This document shows positions 1 through 5,800 of a stretch of DNA of 13,387 nucleotides, in pieces. The stretch is from JALZVT01 sp964611345 (GTDB lineage Bacteria > Pseudomonadota > Gammaproteobacteria > Pseudomonadales > Azotimanducaceae). Position 1 is the stretch's first letter, and each line of letters begins with the position of its first letter. Below the pieces are notes generated by a model. That model was not told where the DNA came from. It ran no database searches and saw only the letters and a list, made by a program, of their open reading frames with translations. The DNA is taken from contig CAZSYU010000110.1 of the NCBI GenBank assembly GCA_964611345.1, positions 1 to 13,387 on the forward strand. Reading direction: 5' to 3'. The position numbers and the translations under genes are program-made.

Positions 1-45
1 CTGTTAATCAGCGGGTCGCTGGTTCGAGCCCAGCAGGCGGAGCCA
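1..45 (+). tRNA. tRNA-Asn (anticodon GTT), 3' half only, cut by window edge
   Basis: The window starts at the first base of the anticodon loop. The loop reads CTGTTAA with anticodon GTT at 3-5. It is followed by the 3' anticodon-stem strand (8-12), a short variable region, a perfect T arm (GCTGG at 18-22, loop TTCGAGC, CCAGC at 30-34), the 3' acceptor strand AGGCGGA (35-41), discriminator G42 and an encoded CCA (43-45). The D arm and 5' acceptor strand lie off the left edge. The first base, C, is what tRNA-Asn has at loop position 32, which fits this being the intact gene and the copy at 2166-2209 being the duplicated fragment. Encoded CCA is typical of gammaproteobacteria. Confidence 0.9.
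2..45 (+). repeat. 44-bp direct repeat, tRNA-proximal att copy
   Basis: These 44 bases, from the anticodon loop to the terminal CCA, recur without a mismatch at 2166-2209 in the same orientation. Tyrosine recombinases that integrate into tRNA genes commonly cross over in the anticodon or T loop and regenerate the tRNA 3' end. This copy, within the presumed intact tRNA gene, is therefore read as one att junction of an integrated element covering 46-2165. The repeat is seen directly; the att role is inferred. Confidence 0.75.
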
Positions 46-97
46 TATCTCTTCAGAATAGATCTGCTACGGAATGCGCCGCGGTCGGTCTAAGATC

Positions 98-126
98 AGC
101 GCTGGCCTGTCCCCTAAACCAGCACT
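98..126 (-). terminator. possible weak terminator hairpin after the secreted repeat protein
   Basis: About 30 nt past the stop of the minus-strand gene, AGTGCTGG and CCAGCGCT can pair in the RNA (7 Watson-Crick pairs plus one G-U) around a 13-nt loop. No U tract follows, so this would be at best a Rho-assisted or weak terminator. It could be chance pairing. Confidence 0.25.
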
Positions 127-154
127 CTTGCCTCATCAAACCGAGCAGGCGCGG

Positions 155-1855
155 CTACTGGCGAGTTATCGCCACACTGGTTGCCCCACGTGTCTCACCG
201 CTCGCATTCTGAAACCGAACAAATACCCTCGTATTCGCCGGATCTAAAGCGATTTCTTCATTAGAGGATGCGAAGACAGAAAAGGTTGGTGTCTCGTTCT
301 CACCAATATCGACACTCACTGGATCTGCTGTGGGTACGGTTGGGTTAATGCACTGACCCGTCGTCGGGTCTGTCTGGCAGAGTGATAGTCCAACAGGTAG
401 CGCAGCATCGCCCGTGTCTGCGGTTGCGAGCAGAGTTTCAGTTGCACCAAGGTTAATGGATGCGACTGAAAAAGCGCCGGCTCCACTCACCGGGTCAACT
501 CTCACGATTCCGTCATTCGGAAATGTAGCGGCGAGTGCAACCACGTCAGCAACGGCGGTTTGGGAAGCTGCGAGTAACAGGGTATTGAGCCCGATAATGC
601 TTGGCGCCGGTGTCGAGTTTGTACAGCTAAATTCAAGAGCGACTTCTGTGGCCTCAAACTCGGTCTGTGGCGTAATTCCAAAAACAAAGCTCTGGGCACC
701 GCCTGCAGCAATCTCAACGGGCGTATTGGCATCGCCGATCGGAGCATTGGTTTGAGAGTCAGTCGCTTGGTAGAAGAAGTCTACGCCTGTTGTACCGCTT
801 GCTAGGGAAACCGCGCAGTCCCGCCCGATGTTTGGGCTTGGGTTGAGTATGGTCGCGAATGCGGTGGCTGTAGTGCCCGTTTGAACAGATCGACTCGCGG
901 GCAGCACTGCAGACGCCAGAGGTACAGGCGACACCGTGCCATCGGTTGTAAGTTCGATGACTAAGAGATCGCCAGGATCCGCAGAAACTTGAGATAAATT
1001 GAATCTCACAAAATCGCCGCCGAACGCGAGGTCCTCAACGCCAATGCCGCCAAAGGTTGAAGACAAACTAACGCCGGTGATCATACTGCCGTCAGCGAAG
1101 TCCAAATCCTGGAACACAATAAAATTGCCGCCGTCGACGTCCGTCGAACCCGTCGCAAAACTTCCTCCATTTGGAGTGCTAAATATGAGCTGAAGATCAC
1201 TTGCTTGAGCGAACGCACCGCCCCCAAAAGTAACGCGGTCAGTATCAGTATCATCAACGATCACAAGTGAACCAGAGCCGACGTTATTTAGACTTGGAAA
1301 GAGATTTAGAATCTCGATTCTGTCTCCTGTTAGCGTTGCCACGCCAGGTGGGAGAGGGTCCATACTGCTGGTTCTGAGTTCAACAATGATGGCGTCTCCG
1401 GCACTCGCGGGAAGGCTGTCAACGTCGAATCTAACGAAGTCATCGCCAAACTCTATATCGTCCGCGATGACCAGGCCAAAGGTTGATGACAAACTGACAC
1501 TGGTAATGACGCTGCCATCATCAAAATTCAAGTCTCGAAAGAGGATGAAGTTGCCCCCGTCTGGGCCTGGCGATCCCGTTTCAAACTGTGTTGCAGCGGG
1601 CGCCATAAAAATAAGTTGTAACTCATTGGCGTGAGCAAAAGAGCCACCCCCAAACGTAACCTGGTCGGTATCCGTTGAGTCGACGACAACGGTGCCCGAT
1701 ACGTTGGTGTCGCTCAGGGTAGGAAAGAGATTGACTATCTCGATCGTATCCCCAATCAATGAAGCAGCGCTGGCAGGTGTTGCCGCTAGCAATAATGGCG
1801 CAATGCTTGCTATCACGGCGAGGAGGTAACGTCGGGAAGGCGCTAATCTGGACAT
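155..1855 (-). CDS. secreted protein with two tandem ~133-residue repeats, function unknown
   Basis: The product has 566 residues. Residues 1-30 form a signal peptide: Arg-rich start, hydrophobic core, cleavage probably after ATPASA. Two tandem domains follow at about 31-163 and 172-304, roughly 60% identical by eye. They share the blocks GD-IEI-NLFP-L, TDTD-VTFGGG-FA, DGGNFI-F-DL-F-DGS-IT, VSLSSTFG and GDFVRF. Residues ~310-566 are a different Thr/Ala/Val-rich region that looks like exported beta-sandwich modules. Its only cysteines in view are scattered (e.g. C348). There is no sortase, PEP-CTERM or lipobox signal, so it is probably periplasmic or released. ATG at 1855 has only a weak purine-rich site (AGAGA) upstream. 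It is the only convincing gene between the two tRNA-derived repeats, so it is the presumed cargo of that element. I do not recognise a named family, and no enzymatic motif is visible. Confidence 0.85.
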   Translation of the reverse strand: MSRLAPSRRYLLAVIASIAPLLLAATPASAASLIGDTIEIVNLFPTLSDTNVSGTVVVDSTDTDQVTFGGGSFAHANELQLIFMAPAATQFETGSPGPDGGNFILFRDLNFDDGSVITSVSLSSTFGLVIADDIEFGDDFVRFDVDSLPASAGDAIIVELRTSSMDPLPPGVATLTGDRIEILNLFPSLNNVGSGSLVIVDDTDTDRVTFGGGAFAQASDLQLIFSTPNGGSFATGSTDVDGGNFIVFQDLDFADGSMITGVSLSSTFGGIGVEDLAFGGDFVRFNLSQVSADPGDLLVIELTTDGTVSPVPLASAVLPASRSVQTGTTATAFATILNPSPNIGRDCAVSLASGTTGVDFFYQATDSQTNAPIGDANTPVEIAAGGAQSFVFGITPQTEFEATEVALEFSCTNSTPAPSIIGLNTLLLAASQTAVADVVALAATFPNDGIVRVDPVSGAGAFSVASINLGATETLLATADTGDAALPVGLSLCQTDPTTGQCINPTVPTADPVSVDIGENETPTFSVFASSNEEIALDPANTRVFVRFQNASGETRGATSVAITRQ

Positions 1856-1943
1856 TCTATTTCTCTGCTGATGTTCCGGTACTTGGTTATGCGGATTCAG
1901 GCTGAAAAAAGGTTCAAGCGACGGCAGGGGGATTTGCGGTTAT

Positions 1944-2054
1944 CGCACGTTGTGGTGCGCCCTGGAATGGCGCCCGTACCCGTAACAATAAGCAACGCGA
2001 AACCGCATCGTGGGCGCAACGTGATAGTGATCGTGTCTCACGATGCTGTGAGAC
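1944..2054. promoter_or_regulatory. dyad-rich upstream region of the secreted protein gene
   Basis: The 494 bp between the secreted-protein gene (start 1855) and the next gene end (2350) has no convincing gene. Upstream of the minus-strand start are several dyads: CGCAC-6-GTGCG at 1944-1959, ATCGTG-TCT-CACGAT at 2030-2044, and GTCTCAC-6-GTGAGAC at 2035-2054. The last two overlap and exclude each other. They are candidate operators or leader-RNA folds. No clear sigma-70 promoter could be assigned. The rest of the gap holds the second tRNA repeat (2166-2209) and a 9-bp inverted repeat (2216-2248). Confidence 0.3.
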
Positions 2055-2165
2055 GACAACGATACAACACCGATATGCGTCGCTCTCTATCTGAGCCGAT
2101 GAGACATGGGATACGTGAGTAAACTATTGATTGTATTAACTAAATCTCGCGATCTGCAGGCTGAG

Positions 2166-2209
2166 TGTTAATCAGCGGGTCGCTGGTTCGAGCCCAGCAG
2201 GCGGAGCCA
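2166..2209 (+). repeat. truncated tRNA-Asn 3' copy, distal att site
   Basis: This is an exact 44-base copy of 2-45, from TGTTAATC in the anticodon loop to the terminal CCA. The base just upstream is G instead of the C at position 1, and the preceding sequence cannot form a D arm or a 5' acceptor strand (no TCCGCCT complement). It is therefore not a second tRNA gene but a duplicated 3' end. It marks the distal end of an integrated element beginning at the tRNA gene. It sits 140 bp past the stop codon of the DUF4173-like gene, so insertion did not break a gene. Confidence 0.8.
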
Positions 2210-2215
2210 AACTCT

Positions 2216-2248
2216 ATTTGGATCAACGTGGTACGGGCCGATCCAAAT
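2216..2248. repeat. 9-bp perfect inverted repeat next to the distal att copy
   Basis: ATTTGGATC (2216-2224) and GATCCAAAT (2240-2248) form a perfect 9-bp dyad with a 15-nt spacer, starting 6 bp after the att copy. There is no T tract on either strand, so it is a poor terminator candidate for the gene ending at 2350. It could be a protein-binding site or an inefficient transcript end. CGATCCA also recurs in direct orientation at 2239 and 2249. Confidence 0.45.
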
Positions 2249-2349
2249 CGATCCAGTGCCAGTTGTCTCACAAACGGCTTTTTCTCTCACAGGTGGGCAA
2301 TTGTGAGTTGAAATCAAACCGACTACGAACACGTCCGTAACAAAGACTG

Positions 2350-3810
2350 TCAATTTGTGCTCGTTCGATCTGGTGCTGTACAGGAAGTATCGACAAGTTC
2401 GAGACTTAAACGCCACTCATACCATGCTCGCCTACAGCGTCGATTCTTCTTGTTCCTCAGCCACAACGACCAGCCACCATCACCAGCGGTCAACAACTGC
2501 GAAGAAGGTCGTCGGCCGAGCTCACGCTCAACATCTCCCACGATATCCAGCGACAAATGCTTGAGATCTCGCAAGTGGACACGGCTATCCACAATCTTCG
2601 CCAGGCGCAGGTTACTGTGGAAAATGACTTTCTCGACCGGTAGTAGAGTCGCGATGCTATATGCTCCCAGGGCGGCGAAGGCAATAAAACGAAACACGTC
2701 TCTTCGCCTTGATAAGAAACTTGCGACAAGCAGGTAGACGAACACCACCAGGGCAAAGACAGTCGTGTAACTGGCAAAGAATTTTTCATAGCTCAGGCCA
2801 TACCAATAGACGTATAACCCCATGCGCCACGCTGCAGAGATCAATAACAAACCGGAAGCCGCAACGAACACCCGCAGCAAGAGCAGTGCAACGCCTCCAA
2901 TGTTGTTATAAATTAGTAGGAACAGGCCGATATTCAAAATCGATAGAAAGAACAATTGCCAAAACCCGGATTTCACCAGTCGCTCGACCTGCGCAAAGTC
3001 GCTGGGTAAGACGCCGACCGTCAGGTAGTCGATCTGCAAGTACAGGAACACAAGATAGATAAACAGCACACCGCCGATCACGATGCCAACCACAACATCG
3101 TCCATGGCGGCCGTTCGGCCGGGTTGTTCGAAGGCCAGCGGTTTGCGCCACGAATGCAGAGTTGCAAACACCAGCGTTGCCACCACGATCATCCAGGCCA
3201 TCTTTAGAGCGACGCTCCAGCTGATCAGGGCAAAGAATTCACTGACAAGGTTCTGATAGAGATTTGCGAATTTCTCGTCGGCAGACGCCAGGAGCGCCGA
3301 CACGAGTATCGCCACTGGAACCAGCAACAAAACACCTCGCATCACCCGTTTCATCAGGGAATTGTTTGCTTTGCCAAAAGCCACTGCCGGACGAGAAACT
3401 ACGAAACTAAACGATCGCGATAGTTGCCTGAAGGGGCCTGCTGTTCTCTTAAGCAGTACGCTCGTCAACGCCAGGTCCCACAAGGGTTGCCTTGGTCGAC
3501 CTAACTGAGCGTAGGCAAAGAAAATTCCAGTAGCCGCGGGTAACACAAAACAGGAAATCAACTTTAACCAGGGGTTCTCGAAGACGGAGTAGCTAACGGC
3601 GATAGCAATTAGCGGCAACAGCCAGCACCTATCTCGGCGGAAACTGCGCTCCGCTCTGTTAAACCACAACAGCGACAGTGTGGTGAGCCAAGCAACCGTG
3701 CTATTCCAGCCCAAGGCGTCCACACCGTGAGCCCAGATATTCCAGTGCCCGAGCACGGTTAATACGGCCAGGACGAACACCGCCGCCGTGGTTCTGCTTG
3801 AGAATTCCAA
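2350..3810 (-). CDS. polytopic membrane protein, DUF4173/DUF4153-like
   Basis: The product has 486 residues and about ten or more hydrophobic segments, beginning close to the N terminus. Features that recall the DUF4173/DUF4153 group are the segment around LLASADEKFANLY after a hydrophobic helix, the run FIYLVFLYLQIDYL, the motif VERLVKSGFWQLFFL, and a soluble tail after the last helix with NLRLAKIVDSR and LKHLSLDIVGDV. The family has no established biochemical function; it is an inner-membrane protein. The start is TTG at 3810, chosen because GGAG lies 7 nt upstream and no in-frame ATG occurs in the first ~150 codons. That ribosome binding site lies in the arm of a hairpin (see 3818-3838). 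The last ~35 residues are rich in Arg and Cys and are probably cytoplasmic. The gene appears monocistronic. Confidence 0.8.
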   Translation of the reverse strand: MEFSSRTTAAVFVLAVLTVLGHWNIWAHGVDALGWNSTVAWLTTLSLLWFNRAERSFRRDRCWLLPLIAIAVSYSVFENPWLKLISCFVLPAATGIFFAYAQLGRPRQPLWDLALTSVLLKRTAGPFRQLSRSFSFVVSRPAVAFGKANNSLMKRVMRGVLLLVPVAILVSALLASADEKFANLYQNLVSEFFALISWSVALKMAWMIVVATLVFATLHSWRKPLAFEQPGRTAAMDDVVVGIVIGGVLFIYLVFLYLQIDYLTVGVLPSDFAQVERLVKSGFWQLFFLSILNIGLFLLIYNNIGGVALLLLRVFVAASGLLLISAAWRMGLYVYWYGLSYEKFFASYTTVFALVVFVYLLVASFLSRRRDVFRFIAFAALGAYSIATLLPVEKVIFHSNLRLAKIVDSRVHLRDLKHLSLDIVGDVERELGRRPSSQLLTAGDGGWSLWLRNKKNRRCRRAWYEWRLSLELVDTSCTAPDRTSTN

Positions 3811-3817
3811 GTCTTCA

Positions 3818-3838
3818 CTCCGATGGGAAAAATCGGAG
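3818..3838 (-). promoter_or_regulatory. hairpin sequestering the ribosome binding site of the DUF4173-like gene
   Basis: On the minus-strand mRNA, CTCCGAT and ATCGGAG pair perfectly over 7 bp around the loop TTTTCCC. The GGAG of the 3' arm is the only Shine-Dalgarno match for the TTG start, 7 nt downstream. Folding would therefore block initiation. Such structures can act as thermosensors or as targets of translational regulators. The pairing is seen; the regulatory role is inferred. Confidence 0.4.
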
Positions 3839-4065
3839 GTAAATCTACTGTTTATGTGTGTTTCAAGTGCAGCGAAAGTCAGCTATTTGTGAGGCAATTC
3901 GGTGCAGACGCGACCAGGTTTGCGCGAGCCGAAACTTGGTGAATAGGAATAATAGTCGGCCTTTCCTTCGATTGCCCAGAGTACTTGATTGAGTGTTTGG
4001 GAAATGGAAGCCGACCGGCTGATCAGCTGTAGCCGTTCACCAGATCGCTGTTACTTTCCCGGAAG

Positions 4066-4551
4066 CTATTCCGCCTTGGACACATGCTGGTCAATCAAGA
4101 TTTGATTGCCATCAGGGTCTTCCAGGGTAAAGCTGGCTGGGCCGGTCTCGCCAACCTCCACTTCCGTGAGCAACTTAACGCCGCGCTTCTTAAGCTTGCT
4201 CTGTAACTCACGAACATCCTGGAACTCCTCCAACGTCTCGGCGGTTTCGTTCCAGCCGGGGTTGAAGGTCATGATGTTCTGTTCCAGCATGCCTTGAAAC
4301 AACCCGATCGTGGTGCTGCCGTTCCTCAGAATTAGCCAATTCTGTTCAATGTCACCGCCAGCCACTTCGAAGCCTAGCTTCTCGTAAAAGTCTTTTGAGG
4401 CCCTAATGTCTTTAACGGCAAGGCTGGTAGAAAACGTTCCTAGTTGCATAGTACCCTCGTCCGCAATCACATTTACAGTGGTCAGTATCAGACTTAACGC
4501 AATCGCGGAGACAGCCCCTAACCCTAAAGAAATAGGCGCTAAATTATTCAT
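4066..4551 (-). CDS. VOC-fold (glyoxalase/bleomycin-resistance-like) protein with signal peptide
   Basis: The product has 161 residues from ATG at 4551, which is preceded by AGGAG at 7 nt spacing. Residues 1-30 are a likely signal peptide (hydrophobic 8-27, cleavage near VIA/DE). Residues 35-155 form one vicinal-oxygen-chelate domain: LGTFSTSLAVKDIRASKDFYEKLGF, a middle NWLILRNGSTTIGLFQG, and the closing strand FTLEDPDGNQILID. The family includes glyoxalase I, antibiotic-binding proteins and dioxygenases, and the substrate cannot be read here. A periplasmic location is unusual because most single-domain relatives are cytosolic. A second ATG (codon 35, at 4449) with GAGGG just upstream sits exactly where such cytosolic relatives start. 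The gene is divergent from the AraC/GyrI regulator at 4679, which is a plausible controller. The frame stays open upstream to 4659, but that stretch is repeat DNA and has no ribosome binding site. Confidence 0.85.
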   Translation of the reverse strand: MNNLAPISLGLGAVSAIALSLILTTVNVIADEGTMQLGTFSTSLAVKDIRASKDFYEKLGFEVAGGDIEQNWLILRNGSTTIGLFQGMLEQNIMTFNPGWNETAETLEEFQDVRELQSKLKKRGVKLLTEVEVGETGPASFTLEDPDGNQILIDQHVSKAE

Positions 4552-4631
4552 GTTCACTCTCCTGAAGCTCTTAGGGTGGCAGACCAGCAAGCGGTTGACT
4601 TGCCAAATCTTGCGATTGCCCAACATTCTAG

Positions 4632-4682
4632 TCTCTATGACCCATTCTCTATGACCCATTCTCTATGACCTATTCTCTATGA
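4632..4682 (+). repeat. 14-bp tandem repeat (3.6 copies) overlapping the start codon of the AraC-type gene
   Basis: TCTCTATGACCCAT is repeated at 4632 and 4646. A third copy with one change (CCTAT) begins at 4660. A partial fourth copy (TCTCTATGA, 4674-4682) contains the ATG start codon of the downstream regulator. Each unit carries an ATG, but the 14-bp period puts successive ATGs in different frames, and the in-frame one at 4637 runs into TGA after five codons. The array lies in the divergent promoter region and could change length by slippage. Confidence 0.85.
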
Positions 4683-5599
4683 AGAAGGCCTCCCCTGACT
4701 ATATCCAGCGTACCAACGCAGCGTTAGACCATATTGTGAAAAATATCTATGGAGAACTTGGTCTGGAGGAGCTTGCGCAGGTCGCAGGGTTTTCGCCCTA
4801 TCACTTTCACCGAGTGTTTCAATCCATTGTTGGCGAGACGCTAAACCAGTATGTGAAGCGTGTGCGGCTGGAGCGCGCGCTCTACCTGATGTCTCACGCC
4901 GGTAACCAATCGCTGACAACCATTGCCCTGGAATGCGGGTTCTCTTCGTCGTCAGACTTTTCTCGAAGCTTTAAAGCCCGCTACAAGGTGGCGCCGAGCG
5001 AATTCGATGTCCACCACTTTCGAGACAGCCGTCGGGAAGAGTTTGAAAAAATACTGTCTTCCATCGACAACGGACCACAACTCGATCGGCTTCCAGCAGG
5101 AGATAATCCCGATGGGTTTGAGGTAGAGCTGCGCGATATCCCATCGTGTACCGTAGCCTACATCCGCGTGCTGGATCCTTATGGATCATCAGCGGTGGTA
5201 GACGCCTGTGGCCGACTTGTTGACTGGGCCAAACAGCAGGGCGTTGCCGACGGCCAGTGGCTGGGTTACCAATGGGATGACCCGGAAATTGTAGCGATCA
5301 AAGACTGCCGTTATGACGTCGCGGTGGTGGTAACAAACGCTGATACCAGTTTTCAACCAAAAGGCGAAATAGGTCGATTCCAGTTTCCGGCCATGCGAGT
5401 TGCCGAAGTTGCCATAGCGGGCGACATTCAACTTGAAATGCGGGCGATCGACTGGCTATTTGGTACCTGGTTGCCCAGGAGCGGATTTGTACCCGCCGAA
5501 CAACCGGCCTTTGAGGCCTGGGATGGGCTGCCGTTTGCACACGGACTAGAACACTTCGAGCTTCGTTGTCAGCTGCCGGTTACAAAGAATACAGGTTAG
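4679..5599 (+). CDS. AraC-family transcriptional regulator with GyrI-like effector domain
   Basis: The product has 306 residues. The N-terminal AraC DNA-binding domain has two helix-turn-helix motifs: residues ~29-59 (LEELAQVAGFSPYHFHRVF, then GETLNQYVKRVRLERA) and ~79-109 (LTTIALECGFSSSSDFSRSFK, then APSEF). Residues ~147-302 form a GyrI-like (SOUL/BmrR-type) small-molecule-binding domain, from FEVELRDIPSCTVAYIRV to HFELRCQLPV. This AraC-GyrI layout is typical of regulators of drug or metabolite response genes that sense hydrophobic ligands. The start ATG at 4679 fits the usual family N terminus but has no Shine-Dalgarno sequence; it is embedded in a 14-bp repeat array. It is divergent from the VOC gene with 127 bp between the starts, so regulation of that gene, itself, or both is likely. 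A -35-like TTGACT lies at 4594 without a convincing -10. Confidence 0.9.
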   Translation: MKKASPDYIQRTNAALDHIVKNIYGELGLEELAQVAGFSPYHFHRVFQSIVGETLNQYVKRVRLERALYLMSHAGNQSLTTIALECGFSSSSDFSRSFKARYKVAPSEFDVHHFRDSRREEFEKILSSIDNGPQLDRLPAGDNPDGFEVELRDIPSCTVAYIRVLDPYGSSAVVDACGRLVDWAKQQGVADGQWLGYQWDDPEIVAIKDCRYDVAVVVTNADTSFQPKGEIGRFQFPAMRVAEVAIAGDIQLEMRAIDWLFGTWLPRSGFVPAEQPAFEAWDGLPFAHGLEHFELRCQLPVTKNTG

Positions 5600-5722
5600 C
5601 CACATTGGTGCGGGTAGTTAGACGCCCACAACTGAGCCTGACATTCGTCACGTGGTTACCTACCTTACTACGGCGGCCCAGTGAGTGAAGAGGTGCCCGG
5701 CGAGGCGGGTCTGGGATTTCGT

Positions 5723-5800
5723 ATGTGGTCGATTATCCTGGTGATGAGTTCCGGCTCGGTGATGGGTTTTGAGTACAGTTCGATAAGGAAGAGTGACTGA
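5723..5800 (+). CDS. possible 25-residue micro-ORF overlapping the serine hydrolase start
   Basis: ATG at 5723 has GGGA 6 nt upstream and opens a short frame with a hydrophobic stretch (MWSIILVMSSGSVMG) and a charged tail (IRKSD). Its TGA (5798-5800) overlaps the ATG of the serine hydrolase (5800-5802) as TGATG, an arrangement that favours translational coupling. The frame is open back to 5642 (in-frame GTG at 5681), so it might instead be the tail of a decayed membrane-protein gene. There is no recognisable homology. Confidence 0.25.
   Translation: MWSIILVMSSGSVMGFEYSSIRKSD

Larger units (their letters stand above)
46..2165. mobile_element. 2.1-kb tRNA-Asn-associated mini-island with no integrase
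   Basis: This is the segment bounded by the 44-bp tRNA-derived direct repeats. Such flanks are established hallmarks of genomic islands and prophages integrated at tRNA genes. The content is a single secreted repeat protein plus about 300 bp of dyad-rich upstream DNA. No integrase, excisionase or replication gene is present. Possible readings are a remnant left by deletion of a larger island, or a small element mobilised in trans. A recombination-independent duplication is less likely, because the repeat ends exactly at the tRNA 3' terminus. Confidence 0.6.

Noticed and set aside
1871..2122. Plus-strand 83-residue frame, possible excisionase or small DNA-binding protein
   Set aside because: No ribosome binding site, no helix-turn-helix pattern, Arg-rich composition typical of a chance frame, and it covers the dyads upstream of the opposite gene.
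2166..2209. A second, complete tRNA-Asn gene
   Set aside because: No D arm or 5' acceptor strand precedes it; only the 3' 44 bases are present.
2168..2416. Minus-strand 82-residue frame ending in GSNQRPAD
   Set aside because: This ending is the antisense translation of the tRNA fragment, a well-known annotation artefact; the rest overlaps the end of the DUF4173-like gene in another frame.
2350..3810. Plus-strand and alternative minus-strand frames inside the DUF4173-like gene
   Set aside because: They are shadow frames without start signals; only the hydrophobic minus-strand frame looks like a real protein.
3841..4065. Possible gene or strong terminator between the DUF4173-like and VOC genes
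   Set aside because: Only short dyads such as GCTGATCAGC (4018-4027) were seen, with no T tract and no credible reading frame.
4552..4659. N-terminal extension of the VOC protein to 4659
   Set aside because: It translates the 14-bp repeats and lacks a ribosome binding site; ATG at 4551 has AGGAG and begins a signal peptide.
4632..4682. CRISPR-like array
   Set aside because: The units are contiguous 14-bp repeats with no spacers and no cas genes nearby.
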